Shown here piece by piece: positions 42,921 through 51,011 of a stretch of DNA of 64,000 bases. The notes under the pieces were generated by a model, which saw only the letters and a list, made by a program, of their open reading frames with translations, was not told the origin of the DNA and made no database searches. A program made the position numbers and the translations under genes. The DNA is from Actibacterium mucosum KCTC 23349 (lineage in GTDB: Bacteria > Pseudomonadota > Alphaproteobacteria > Rhodobacterales > Rhodobacteraceae), in contig NZ_JFKE01000006.1 in the NCBI RefSeq assembly GCF_000647975.1, positions 62,001 to 126,000 on the forward strand, written 5' to 3'. How positions within the stretch are numbered: the first letter of the stretch is position 1; every line of letters begins with the position of its first letter.

Positions 42921-44138
42921 TTAGCCTTCAGGAATGAAGTGCTCTGCCAGATCGGGGTTTTCGATCAGGTCACACATCTCGTTCTCATAGGTCGGCGCGG
43001 AATCCTCAAACGTCTGCACGATGTCGAACCCGCTGTTGGCGTTGCCGCGCGCGATGTAGACGTCCTGACGCAGGTGATGCGAGCCCGGCTCCAATGTCAC
43101 GGTGCCATTTGGCGCCTCGAAAGTCAGCCCGCTTTCCAGCGCGGCGATGACCTCTTCCGTGTCCGCAGTTCCAGCTTTGTTTACAGCCGCCGCCCAAAGG
43201 TGCACGGCGTTCCAAACGTCAACGGCACCCGCCACAATGGGTGTATCGCTGCCGTATTCGGCCTCCCATGCCGCCTTGAAAGCGGCGTTGGCGTCACTTT
43301 CAACCGATGGGAAATACCCCATTGCCGAAACCAACCCTTCCCCGGCCTGAGGAGAGACAACCACCTGCTGGTTGCCCGACCCATAGTTGGTTGACACAAC
43401 GCCAATCGTGTCTTTCAGTCCGGCCGCGGCGAACTGCTCCAAAAACCCGGTCTGCGCTGCGCCCACCGGCAGCGCCACAACCACATCCGGGCTTGCAGCC
43501 TGAATTTTCTGAATTGTCGGCGCATAGTCCGTCACCGACAGTGCAAGGTAGTCTTCGCCCACCACTTCTGCGCCGTTGTCCGCCGCAAATTTGTGGATCC
43601 AGTGGCCGGAAATGGTCCCGAAATTGTAGTCAGGGGCCATGATATAGATTTTCGGCCCGTAGGTTTCGACGGCCCAATTCATCAGGACATTCAACTGCTG
43701 AGACGCCGATGACCCGGTCACAAAAGTCTGCCGATCACATGCGCCGCCCTCATAAAGCGAGGAATAGAAATAGGGAATGTTGGCTTCGCGGAAGATCGGG
43801 CGGATGGCTTCGCGCGACGAACTGGTAAGCCCGGCAAACATGGCCGAAATACCGTCCCGCAGAACGGAGGTCTGGGCAAACTGAGTGTATTTGGACAGTT
43901 CAGACTGCGCGTCATATCCCACGACAGTCACGGTTTCGCCATTTACGCCACCCGCGGCGTTGACGTTCTTGATGGCGAGGTTCAGCGCATTGTTTTGCTG
44001 AATGCCATAGATATTGAGACCACCGGTCAGATCAAAGATCGCGCCGACCTTCACATCTGCAAAGGCGGCAGACGAGGCCAGCGCAATTACGGATGTCAGG
44101 CTCAACCTGCCCAGTACATCTTTCAGAGTATTTTTCAT
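42921..44138 (-). CDS. Substrate-binding protein of the amide/urea-type ABC importer (UrtA-like)
   Basis: A 405-residue periplasmic protein with a signal peptide (cleavage near AAFA-DV, residue 27). The mature protein has the type 1 binding fold: VGAIFDLTGGLNIYGIQQNN, VTVVGYDAQSELSKYTQFAQ, PYFYSSLYEGGACDRQTFVTG and PDVVVALPVGAAQTGFLEQF. It shares the YEG-type ligand block with AmiC at 36843, suggesting related ligands such as amides or urea. First gene of the operon, with its leader directly upstream. Confidence 0.92.
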   Translation of the reverse strand: MKNTLKDVLGRLSLTSVIALASSAAFADVKVGAIFDLTGGLNIYGIQQNNALNLAIKNVNAAGGVNGETVTVVGYDAQSELSKYTQFAQTSVLRDGISAMFAGLTSSSREAIRPIFREANIPYFYSSLYEGGACDRQTFVTGSSASQQLNVLMNWAVETYGPKIYIMAPDYNFGTISGHWIHKFAADNGAEVVGEDYLALSVTDYAPTIQKIQAASPDVVVALPVGAAQTGFLEQFAAAGLKDTIGVVSTNYGSGNQQVVVSPQAGEGLVSAMGYFPSVESDANAAFKAAWEAEYGSDTPIVAGAVDVWNAVHLWAAAVNKAGTADTEEVIAALESGLTFEAPNGTVTLEPGSHHLRQDVYIARGNANSGFDIVQTFEDSAPTYENEMCDLIENPDLAEHFIPEG

Positions 44139-44206
44139 GTGAATAAGCTCCCTTATGAGAACCAGTCCGAACGCAGGTCCATGCGAGAAGCTTGAGTATA
44201 GGAATC

Positions 44207-44249
44207 AAAAAGCGACCCGAAAGGGCGTCAACGTCCAGCTGAGTCGCTT
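44207..44249 (-). terminator. Leader terminator of the amide operon
   Basis: On the minus strand AAGCGAC (44249-44243) pairs perfectly with GTCGCTT (44216-44210), and five T follow (44211-44207). It lies 68 bases before the UrtA-like start, so it would end transcription before the operon. Its 5' arm overlaps the second leader hairpin. Confidence 0.7.
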
Positions 44250-44276
44250 GGTGAATTTGGTGTGCATCGTCGCACA
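44235..44276 (-). promoter_or_regulatory. Two hexaloop hairpins, possible ANTAR antitermination target
   Basis: Hairpin 1 (44276-44261) is TGTGC-GACGAT-GCACA. Hairpin 2 (44251-44235) is CCAAGC-GACTCA-GCTGG with one bulged A. Both have six-base loops starting GAC. ANTAR targets are tandem hexaloop hairpins, the second overlapping a terminator arm, as here. The known loop pattern is A at position 1 and G at position 4; these loops do not match it fully. Confidence 0.5.
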
Positions 44277-44283
44277 ACTACTT

Positions 44284-44313
44284 CTACTAGACGGCGCCCT
44301 TATCAATTGTCAA
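44284..44313 (-). promoter_or_regulatory. Possible sigma-70 promoter of the amide operon
   Basis: TTGACA at 44313-44308 is a perfect -35 hexamer. TAGTAG lies 18 bases downstream, a weak -10. Transcription would start just before the first leader hairpin. Confidence 0.45.
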
Positions 44314-45054
44314 GGCCTGAGGCTCAAAGCTTCGTGCCGTCAACATTCCCTCAGGTTTTGATGGAAATCTAGACACAAAGAGGACGAAGTGAGGAGATGT
44401 GCGGCCATTGGTACACGCCGTTGCATCGGTCAAATCGGGCGCAGAACCGGCTTGGGAACATGAACCGGCAAGAAAACCTCTTGGGTGATTTGACCCCGGC
44501 CAACACAGTTTCACGCATGTTTTCCGTCGGTTACAACGTAGAACAATGCCAGACCGCGCATCGAAACAACCAATTCGCGCCGCACCCGAATGGCCGCTTG
44601 GGGAAAGCGCCCTTAGAACACCTTCACGAGCAAGCGTTAGAGTGTTTTCGTTCGCTTTCTGAATTTGGCTTCAAGATCTTATCGCCGACTTCTGCAAAGG
44701 TTTGCATCGGTTTGCCTGCAATCTCGGTTCCTCTGGGTGTCAAATGACCAAGCTTTTGCAGGCGTTGTCGGGTTACAATTTTCGTGCCACAAGATCGGCG
44801 GCGGCGATGCTGCCTTGGCCACCAGTCATCGCGAGCCGCGTTCAGACCTTCGTCTCTGAATGCCGTTGAAAAGGCGAGGCAAGACGGCGGATTTCCACAA
44901 ATTCACGGAAGGAGCGGGGGTGAAGAGGCTGTGCGTTTGGTCAGCTATGCGGGTCAAACCCGCCATTTGGGCGGCGCGAGCCAATGTCAGCTTTCGCGTG
45001 ATGGTGGTGCTCAACTCATTCGTGCAAAGGTGAGTTTGTTACTTGTTAAAGCAA
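44314..45054. other. Long stretch without an intact gene
   Basis: No open frame in this 741-base stretch looks like a real gene. It separates the amide operon from an unknown secreted protein. A short segment at about 44640-44810 reads, on the minus strand, like the end of a regulator (see the separate entry). Confidence 0.5.
44640..44810 (-). pseudogene. Possible remnant of a MarR-like regulator
   Basis: One minus-strand frame reads IVTRQRLQKLGHLTPRGTEI followed by AGKPMQTFAEVGDKILKP, which resembles the wing and C-terminal helix start of MarR proteins. It has no matching N-terminal domain or start. It may be a decayed gene or chance. Confidence 0.2.
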
Positions 45055-45531
45055 TCAATCGTCCGGCCAAGAAACTGTACCGACGATTGTCGTTTTTGTT
45101 TCTCCGGTTCGTGCAACGGCTTCGTTGGTATAATACCCTCGACCGGAAATCCCGACATGTGCGCCTGTACCCCCGACAAAATAATACGTACCTCGGCCTA
45201 TCCCCAAGTCAACCTCGTCGAGACGCCATTCTTGGAGGACTTTGTCGCCGTTTTTGTCGACAAATACACAGTTACCGCCCCCTCGCGGTTCGCCTCTAAC
45301 GATAACGAAACTACCAAAGCAACGCCCACCTACGAGCACCAATGGCGCATTTTCGTCAGTACCGTCAAAACGGTCATAGGAAAGCTCAGATTTGTACCGT
45401 TGGAGTTCACCGCTCAGCGGGTCGAAAAAGTCATTTGCCTTCCCGTACCCTGTTGTCTTGACCTCGTAGGTTTCAGCATGAACGGAGGACGCAAAAACAA
45501 GCGCAAGGGCAGTCAGTCGAAAAAGAAGCAT
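45055..45531 (-). CDS. Unknown secreted protein
   Basis: A 158-residue protein with a clear signal peptide (LFRLTALALVFASSVHA). The mature part is rich in Gly, Tyr and Asp (GGRCFGSFVIVRGEPRGGGN, DLGIGRGTYYFVGGTGAHVG), with two Cys (about 70 and 88) that could form a disulfide. I recognise no family. GC content and codon use look lower than in the neighbouring genes, which could mean recent acquisition. It stands alone in a gene-poor stretch. Confidence 0.6.
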   Translation of the reverse strand: MLLFRLTALALVFASSVHAETYEVKTTGYGKANDFFDPLSGELQRYKSELSYDRFDGTDENAPLVLVGGRCFGSFVIVRGEPRGGGNCVFVDKNGDKVLQEWRLDEVDLGIGRGTYYFVGGTGAHVGISGRGYYTNEAVARTGETKTTIVGTVSWPDD

Positions 45532-45781
45532 CGCCAGACCTCTTGTTTTTCTGGGGCAAACAGGTGGGGCTCTCGCCGCAACTTACAACAGATATTGGCG
45601 TCGAAGACAACCTCATCAAAAAAACTGCCATCTGCAGGCATCGCGGAGCCAGACATTTGGGCTCTTTGCTAATTTTTCGCCGCAAAACAATCGTGGACAG
45701 TGGGTTCTGTGGGATACCTACGGCAGGTCTCTCTGCTGCGAGCTGCCGCAGGGCCGGTGGTGGGTTCAACCGTCCCTTGGC

Positions 45782-45810
45782 TTGACTCTGCGCGCGAACC
45801 CGCCTAAATC
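45782..45810 (+). promoter_or_regulatory. Candidate promoter of the ffh operon
   Basis: TTGACT at 45782-45787 and TAAATC at 45805-45810 are spaced by 17 bases. The transcript would have a leader of about 150 bases before the ffh ATG. Confidence 0.5.
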
Positions 45811-45868
45811 GCGACCAAATTCACGGAAGTTGCCATGCTTCCGGTCCCATTGCCTATGCAGGGATCGC

Positions 45869-45897
45869 CCCCCGTCAGCGCGTTGCGCCCACGGGGG
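45869..45897 (+). promoter_or_regulatory. GC-rich leader hairpin upstream of ffh
   Basis: CCCCCGT (45869-45875) pairs perfectly with ACGGGGG (45891-45897), with a smaller GCGC/GCGC pairing inside. No T-run follows, so it is a leader structure rather than a terminator. Confidence 0.45.
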
Positions 45898-45967
45898 AGA
45901 TTGGCGTTTGGAGCGTTCGTTCTTAGGTTGGACGGGCAAAGGTCAACGGCTGTAAGGAGGCCCGGGC

Positions 45968-47488
45968 ATGTTTGAAAATCTATCCGAACGCCTGTCAGGC
46001 GTCTTTGATCGCCTGACCAAGCAGGGCGCTCTGTCCGAAGACGATGTGAAAACCGCGCTGCGCGAGGTGCGGGTGGCGTTGCTGGAGGCGGACGTGTCGC
46101 TGCCGGTGGCGCGCGACTTCATCAAGGCGGTGCAGGCGAAAGCCACCGGGCAGGCGGTGACCAAGTCGGTCACGCCGGGTCAGCAGGTCGTCAAGATCGT
46201 GCATGACGAGATGGTGCATTTCCTGACCGGCGACGAAGACCCCGGCGCGCTGAAGATCGACAACCCGCCCGCCCCGATCCTGATGGTGGGGCTGCAGGGC
46301 GGCGGTAAGACGACAACCACCGCCAAGCTGGCCAAGCGGCTGAAAGAAAAGAACGGCAAGCGGGTGCTTATGGCCTCGCTGGACGTGAACCGCCCGGCGG
46401 CGATGGAACAGCTGGCCATTCTGGGCGCGCAGATCGGGGTAGATACCCTGCCGATTGTGGCCGGCCAGAAACCTGTCGACATTGCCAAGCGCGCCAAGCA
46501 GCAGGCGGCGATGGGCGGGTATGACGTCTATATGCTGGACACCGCGGGCCGTTTGTCGATTGACGACGAGCTGATGGCCGAGGTTGAGGCGGTGCGCGAT
46601 GTGGCCACCCCGCGCGAGACGCTGTTGGTGGTGGACGGGCTGACCGGTCAGGACGCGGTGCACACGGCGCAGAATTTCGACGACCGGATTGGCATCTCGG
46701 GCGTGGTGCTGACGCGGATGGATGGCGACGGGCGCGGTGGTGCGGCGCTGAGCATGCGGGCCGTGACCGGCCAGCCCATTCGCTTTGTCGGTCTGGGCGA
46801 GAAGATGGACGCGATCGAAGAGTTCCACCCGGAACGGATCGCGGGCCGCATTCTGGGCATGGGCGACATTGTCAGCCTTGTGGAAAAGGCGCAGGAGACC
46901 ATCGAGGCTGAGCAGGCCGAGCGCATGATGAAACGGTTCCAGAAGGGCCGGTTCAACATGAACGACCTACGCATGCAGCTGGAACAGATGATCAAGATGG
47001 GCGGCATGGAAGGCGTGATGGGCATGATGCCCGGCATGGGCAAGATGGCCAAGCAGGTGCAGGATGCCGGGTTCGACGACAAGATCCTGAAGCGCCAGAT
47101 TGCGCTGATCCAGTCGATGACCAAGCTGGAGCGCGCCAATCCGCAGGTGCTGCAGGCCAGCCGCAAGAAGCGGATTGCGCGCGGTGCGGGGCTGGAGGTT
47201 TCAGAGCTGAACAAGCTGCTGAAAATGCACCGCCAGATGGCGGATATGATGAAGAAGATGGGCAAGGGCGGCATGCTGAAACAGGCCATGAAGGCGATGT
47301 TCGGCAAGGGCGGCCCCGAGATGCCCGCGGGTATGGACCCGTCGTCGATGGACCCCAAGGCGCTGGAAGCAGCGGCCAAGCAGATGGGCGCGGGCGGCGG
47401 ATTGCCCGGCGGTCTGCCAGGTGGGTTGCCCGGGCTGGGCGGCGGCGCACTGCCTCCGGGGCTGAGCGGGTTTGGTAAAAAGAAATGA
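45968..47488 (+). CDS. ffh: Signal recognition particle protein Ffh
   Basis: A 506-residue SRP54 GTPase. The N domain ends near residue 90. The G domain has GLQGGGKTTTTAKLA (P-loop), DTAGRLSIDDELM and TRMDGDGRGGAAL. The M domain is Met-rich (FNMNDLRMQLEQMIKMGGMEG) and ends in a Gly/Pro-rich tail of about 40 residues. It carries signal sequences to the membrane. AAGGAGG precedes the start. The stop overlaps the first GNAT gene by four bases. Confidence 0.97.
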   Translation: MFENLSERLSGVFDRLTKQGALSEDDVKTALREVRVALLEADVSLPVARDFIKAVQAKATGQAVTKSVTPGQQVVKIVHDEMVHFLTGDEDPGALKIDNPPAPILMVGLQGGGKTTTTAKLAKRLKEKNGKRVLMASLDVNRPAAMEQLAILGAQIGVDTLPIVAGQKPVDIAKRAKQQAAMGGYDVYMLDTAGRLSIDDELMAEVEAVRDVATPRETLLVVDGLTGQDAVHTAQNFDDRIGISGVVLTRMDGDGRGGAALSMRAVTGQPIRFVGLGEKMDAIEEFHPERIAGRILGMGDIVSLVEKAQETIEAEQAERMMKRFQKGRFNMNDLRMQLEQMIKMGGMEGVMGMMPGMGKMAKQVQDAGFDDKILKRQIALIQSMTKLERANPQVLQASRKKRIARGAGLEVSELNKLLKMHRQMADMMKKMGKGGMLKQAMKAMFGKGGPEMPAGMDPSSMDPKALEAAAKQMGAGGGLPGGLPGGLPGLGGGALPPGLSGFGKKK

Positions 47489-48006
47489 CCCTTGCCCCCA
47501 CCATAAATTGCGACCGCGTCACGCTGCGCGCGCATCGGGTTGATGATTTCGCCCCGATGCAGCGCTGGCTGGGCGACAGCTGGGCGCGCTATATGGGGGG
47601 GCCGTTTGACCGCGACGAGGCGTGGCGCATGTTTGCCGCAGATGTGGGCAGCTGGCCGTTGCTGGGCTTTGGCGCTTGGGCGGTGGACCTGCGCGACACC
47701 GGCGAAAATATCGGCCAGGTTGGCGTGAACAAACCAGTGCATTTCCCCGAGATCGAGCTGGGCTGGATGATCTATCCCGATCACGAGGGCAAGGGGCTGG
47801 CCTTTGAGGCTGCCAAGGCCGTGCGCGACTGGGCGTTTGGGCCGGGCGGGCTGGACATGATGGTCAGCTATATCCACCGCGACAATGCACGCTCGCAGGC
47901 GCTGGCCAAACGGCTGGGCGCGGTGGAAGACAACGCCGCCCCGCGCGCCGATGGCGACACCGTGGAAGACACCGCCGTTTTCCGCCACAACAAGGGGGCT
48001 GCGTGA
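47485..48006 (+). CDS. GNAT acetyltransferase 1 of 5 (RimJ/RimL-like)
   Basis: A 173-residue GNAT protein. CDRVTLRAHRVDDFAPMQRW, YMGGPFDRDEAWRMF and DHEGKGLAFEAAKAVRDWA (acetyl-CoA binding motif A near residues 94-112) show the fold, and NARSQALAKRLGAVED is the typical C-terminal block. The substrate is unknown; RimJ/RimL relatives acetylate ribosomal protein N-termini. It starts on the ffh stop (ATGA), so translation is coupled. Confidence 0.92.
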   Translation: MTLAPTINCDRVTLRAHRVDDFAPMQRWLGDSWARYMGGPFDRDEAWRMFAADVGSWPLLGFGAWAVDLRDTGENIGQVGVNKPVHFPEIELGWMIYPDHEGKGLAFEAAKAVRDWAFGPGGLDMMVSYIHRDNARSQALAKRLGAVEDNAAPRADGDTVEDTAVFRHNKGAA

Positions 48007-48530
48007 TGCGTGTGGTTCTGGACTTCCCCGAAATCGAGACCGAACGCCTGATCCTGCGCGGCCCCAAGCCCGAGGATTTCGAGGTTGAGGCGGCGTTTCT
48101 GGGCACGGACCGGTCGAAATACATGGGCGGGCCGAACACCCGGATGGAGGCGTGGCGCAAGTTCACCGCGCGCTGGGGCAGCCAGGCCACGCGTGGGTTC
48201 TCGATGCTGACCGTGACGCGGAAGGGCGACGACACGCCGATCGGGCTGATCGGGCCGCATTACCCCGAAACCTGGAACGAGCCCGAGCTGGGCTGGGCCA
48301 TGTATGGCAATGCCGAGGGCAAAGGTTACGCGTTCGAGGCCGCCACCGCCGCGCGGCTGCACGCCTATGGCACGCTGGGCTGGACCACGGCGATCTCGTA
48401 TATCGTGCCGGAAAACACCCGCTCGCGCGCGCTGGCCGAACGGCTGGGCTGTGTACTGGATGATACCGTCACGCCGCCCTTTGACACCCCGTGCCTGGTT
48501 TATCGCCACCCGTCGCCGGAGGATCTGTGA
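48006..48530 (+). CDS. GNAT acetyltransferase 2 of 5 (RimJ/RimL-like)
   Basis: A 174-residue GNAT protein. IETERLILRGPKPEDFEVEA at the start, KYMGGPNTRMEAWRKF in the middle and GNAEGKGYAFEAATAARLHA as the acetyl-CoA site, ending NTRSRALAERLGCVLDD. It shares the GGP block with its four neighbours. ATG 48006 sits on the stop of copy 1; a GTG one codon earlier also exists. Confidence 0.92.
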   Translation: MRVVLDFPEIETERLILRGPKPEDFEVEAAFLGTDRSKYMGGPNTRMEAWRKFTARWGSQATRGFSMLTVTRKGDDTPIGLIGPHYPETWNEPELGWAMYGNAEGKGYAFEAATAARLHAYGTLGWTTAISYIVPENTRSRALAERLGCVLDDTVTPPFDTPCLVYRHPSPEDL

Positions 48531-49102
48531 TGGCCGCCCATTACGAGACCCCGCCCGTTGGCGCCAAGGCCGATTTCGCTGCGGACTTCGCGGCGCTGGT
48601 TCCCAGCCTGAGCGGCGAGCGCGTTGACCTGCGCGCGCCGCAGGTGGGCGATTTCGACGTCTATGCGGGCATCGTTTGCGGGGCGCGCGGCGTGTATGTT
48701 GGCGGTCCGATGGACCGCGACGAGGCGTGGCTGGATTTCGTTCAGATGGCGGCGGGATGGATGCTGCAGGGGCATGGCGGCTGGACCGTGACGTCGAAAG
48801 AGACCGGCGCGGTGCTGGGCTTTGTCCTGCTTGGGCTGGAACCGGGCGATCACGAGGTCGAGCTGGGCTTTTTGTTCACCGAAGCGGCCGAGGGGCGCGG
48901 TTTCGCGCAAGAAGCTGCGCTGGCCGCGCGCGACTGGGCCGGTCTGGCGCTGGGGCTGACGTCGCTGGTCAGCTATATCGACCCGGCCAATACCCGCGCG
49001 ATCACGATGATGGGCCATATGGGCGCAAAGCGCGACCCGCAGGCCGAGGCCGAACTGAACGACGACGCGCAGGTCTGGCGGCACGAAGGGGATGCAGCGT
49101 GA
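48530..49102 (+). CDS. GNAT acetyltransferase 3 of 5
   Basis: A 190-residue GNAT protein with an N-terminal extension of about 25 residues (YETPPVGAKADFAADFA) compared with its neighbours. It has YVGGPMDRDEAWLDF, VELGFLFTEAAEGRGFAQEA and NTRAITMMGHMGAKRD. Motif A is EGRGFAQEA. It is coupled to copies 2 and 4. Confidence 0.9.
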   Translation: MAAHYETPPVGAKADFAADFAALVPSLSGERVDLRAPQVGDFDVYAGIVCGARGVYVGGPMDRDEAWLDFVQMAAGWMLQGHGGWTVTSKETGAVLGFVLLGLEPGDHEVELGFLFTEAAEGRGFAQEAALAARDWAGLALGLTSLVSYIDPANTRAITMMGHMGAKRDPQAEAELNDDAQVWRHEGDAA

Positions 49103-49602
49103 TCCCCACCCTGACCACCGAGCGGCTGACCCTGCGCGGGCCCGATGCCCGCGACATCCCGTTTCTGCGCGACTTTTACGCCAGCGACCGGTCAAAATTT
49201 GTGGGCGGCCCCAAAACCGCCGAGGACGCGTGGCGGCAGCTGGCGACCGAGATCGGCCATTGGACGCTGTGCGGCTATGGCCGCTGGATTGTCGAGGCGG
49301 ACGGCGTACAGGTGGGCCTGATTGGGCTGTGGAACCCCGAAGGCTGGCCCGAGCCCGAGATCGGCTGGGACCTGTTCGATGGTGCCGAAGGCAAGGGATA
49401 CGCCACCGAGGCTGCACGTGCCGCGCGCGATTATGCCTATGGCACGCTGGGCTGGTCCACCGCGATCAGCCTTGTGGCACCAGGCAATGACGGATCGGCC
49501 CGTGTGGCTGAACGTTTGGGCGCGGTGAAAGAAACCGAATTCGACCACGCCAAGTTCGGCCCGCTGACGATCTACCGCCACCCGGCACCGGAGGCGCTCT
49601 GA
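49099..49602 (+). CDS. GNAT acetyltransferase 4 of 5 (RimJ/RimL-like)
   Basis: A 167-residue GNAT protein starting with GTG at 49099, which overlaps the stop of copy 3. TTERLTLRGPDARDIPFLRD, KFVGGPKTAEDAWRQL and DGAEGKGYATEAARAARDYA are the family blocks. Its motif-A Gly-Lys-Gly pattern matches copies 2 and 5 best. Confidence 0.9.
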   Translation: MIPTLTTERLTLRGPDARDIPFLRDFYASDRSKFVGGPKTAEDAWRQLATEIGHWTLCGYGRWIVEADGVQVGLIGLWNPEGWPEPEIGWDLFDGAEGKGYATEAARAARDYAYGTLGWSTAISLVAPGNDGSARVAERLGAVKETEFDHAKFGPLTIYRHPAPEAL

Positions 49603-50207
49603 TGGGTCATCGCGACATCCCCGTGCTGGAAACCGGACGACTGATCCTGCGTGGCCCCGAGCCCGAGGACTATCCGAATTTCAAGGCGACCTTCACCAGC
49701 TACCGCGCTCGGTTCATGGGTGGCCCGCTGAACCCGTATGAGACCTGGATGCTGTATGCCGCCGAGATCGGCCATTGGGAGATCCGCGGCTTTGGCATGT
49801 GGATGATCCACGACCGGGTCACCGACGAGACGCTGGGCATGGCGGGCGGCTGGCAACCCGCCGTGTGGCCCGAGCGCGAGATCGCGTGGATCATCTGGCC
49901 CGAAAAGGCCGGCAAAGGCTATGCGCTGGAAGCGACCAACGCCGCGCGCCAGTTCTTCTATGACGAACAGGGCTGGGACGGCGCGGTCAGCTATATCGAC
50001 CCCAAGAACCTGGATTCGATCCGGCTGGCGGAACGGCTGGGCGCCAAGATTGACAAGGCTGCCAAGTCAATCGACGGGCATGACGTGGTGTATCGCCACC
50101 CCACAGCCGCCGAGTTGAAAGACAGCCAGATCGCCGACGGCATCGCGCTGGAAATCGGCCATTACCAGGACCCGCTGTTCAAACCGAAAGGATGGGCCAT
50201 TGACTGA
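49602..50207 (+). CDS. GNAT acetyltransferase 5 of 5 (RimJ/RimL-like)
   Basis: A 201-residue GNAT protein, the longest of the set because of a C-terminal tail (DSQIADGIALEIGHYQDPLF). LETGRLILRGPEPEDYPNFK, RFMGGPLNPYETWMLY and KAGKGYALEATNAARQFFYD are the family blocks. The stop overlaps the chorismate mutase start by eight bases. Confidence 0.9.
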   Translation: MGHRDIPVLETGRLILRGPEPEDYPNFKATFTSYRARFMGGPLNPYETWMLYAAEIGHWEIRGFGMWMIHDRVTDETLGMAGGWQPAVWPEREIAWIIWPEKAGKGYALEATNAARQFFYDEQGWDGAVSYIDPKNLDSIRLAERLGAKIDKAAKSIDGHDVVYRHPTAAELKDSQIADGIALEIGHYQDPLFKPKGWAID

Positions 50208-50496
50208 TCATGTCACCCGCGCCGCCGAGCTGCTGAAAGAGCATCGCGAAAGCATCGACCGGTTGGACGCGATCCTTGTCTATACGCTGGGCGAGCGGTT
50301 CAAGCACACGCAGGCGGTGGGTAAGCTGAAGGCCAGCCACGACCTGCCGCCCAGCGATCCCGACCGCGAGGCGCAACAGATTGCACGGCTGGAAGACCTG
50401 GCGCGGCGGGCCGATCTGGACCCCGAATTTGCCAAGAAATTCCTGAACTTCATCATTGCTGAAGTCATTCAGCACCACAACAAACACAAGAAATAG
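50200..50496 (+). CDS. Chorismate mutase (AroQ type)
   Basis: A 98-residue helical protein. ESIDRLDAILVYTLGERFKH at the start, VGKLKASHDLPPSDPDRE and ARLEDLARRADLDPEFAKKF follow the AroQ pattern in which Arg and Lys bind chorismate. It converts chorismate to prephenate for Phe and Tyr synthesis. The start is TTG at 50200, with AAAGGA upstream; no ATG lies near. It sits between the GNAT array and rpsP. Confidence 0.88.
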   Translation: MTDHVTRAAELLKEHRESIDRLDAILVYTLGERFKHTQAVGKLKASHDLPPSDPDREAQQIARLEDLARRADLDPEFAKKFLNFIIAEVIQHHNKHKK

Positions 50497-50513
50497 GCGG
50501 CGCGAAAGCCGCC
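50496..50513 (+). terminator. Short hairpin between chorismate mutase and rpsP
   Basis: GGCGGC (50496-50501) pairs with GCCGCC (50508-50513) around six bases. No T-run follows; it may trim or protect mRNA, or be a weak terminator. Confidence 0.4.
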
Positions 50514-50539
50514 AAACGCCATCATAAGGAGAACAACCA

Positions 50540-50950
50540 ATGGCACTTAAAATCCGTCTGGCCCGTGGTGGGTCGAAGAAACGCCCCTTTTACCGCATCG
50601 TGGCTGCCGACAGCCGCATGCCGCGCGATGGCCGTTTCATCGAGAAGCTGGGCACCTATAACCCGCTGCTGCCCAAAGACAGCGAAGAGCGCGTGAAGAT
50701 GGACATCGAGCGCGTGCAGTACTGGCTGGGCGAAGGCGCACAGCCTTCCGACCGCATCAGCCGCATGCTGGAAGCCGCCGGCGTTCTGGACAAGAAAGAA
50801 CGCAACAACCCGCAGAAAGCGGAACCCGGTGCCAAGGCCAAGGAGCGCGCCGAGGAAAAAGCCGCCAAGGCTGCTGAAGCTGCCGAAGCTGCTGCTGCAC
50901 CGGCCGAAGAGGCAGAAGCCGAAGCTCCTGCAGAAGAAGCCGCTGAGTAA
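50540..50950 (+). CDS. rpsP: 30S ribosomal protein S16
   Basis: A 136-residue S16. [40 protein letters not shown] and the Ser-rich core match the family. The C-terminal 45 residues form a Lys/Glu/Ala-rich tail ([20 protein letters not shown]), longer than in E. coli S16 but common in alphaproteobacteria. AAGGAG precedes the ATG. Confidence 0.97.
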   Translation: MALKIRLARGGSKKRPFYRIVAADSRMPRDGRFIEKLGTYNPLLPKDSEERVKMDIERVQYWLGEGAQPSDRISRMLEAAGVLDKKERNNPQKAEPGAKAKERAEEKAAKAAEAAEAAAAPAEEAEAEAPAEEAAE

Positions 50951-51011
50951 GCCCGGCGATACGAACGGCCCTGTCTTTGACGGGACCTTTCGCGGCCAGC
51001 TGGCCGACCTT

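Larger units (their letters stand above)
45532..45967. other. Upstream region of ffh, with a promoter and a hairpin
   Basis: No gene is seen in these 436 bases. It holds a candidate promoter at 45782-45810 and a GC-rich hairpin at 45869-45897. The conserved SRP RNA core was searched for by eye here and not found. Confidence 0.5.

Noticed and set aside
44397-44747. Plus-strand open frame of 116 codons upstream of the amide operon
   Set aside because: No family resemblance, odd composition and no credible ribosome binding site.
45532-45967. SRP RNA or 6S RNA upstream of ffh
   Set aside because: The conserved GGUCAGG…GGAAGGAAGCAGCC core of SRP RNA is not present; the hairpin at 45869-45897 does not fit either RNA.
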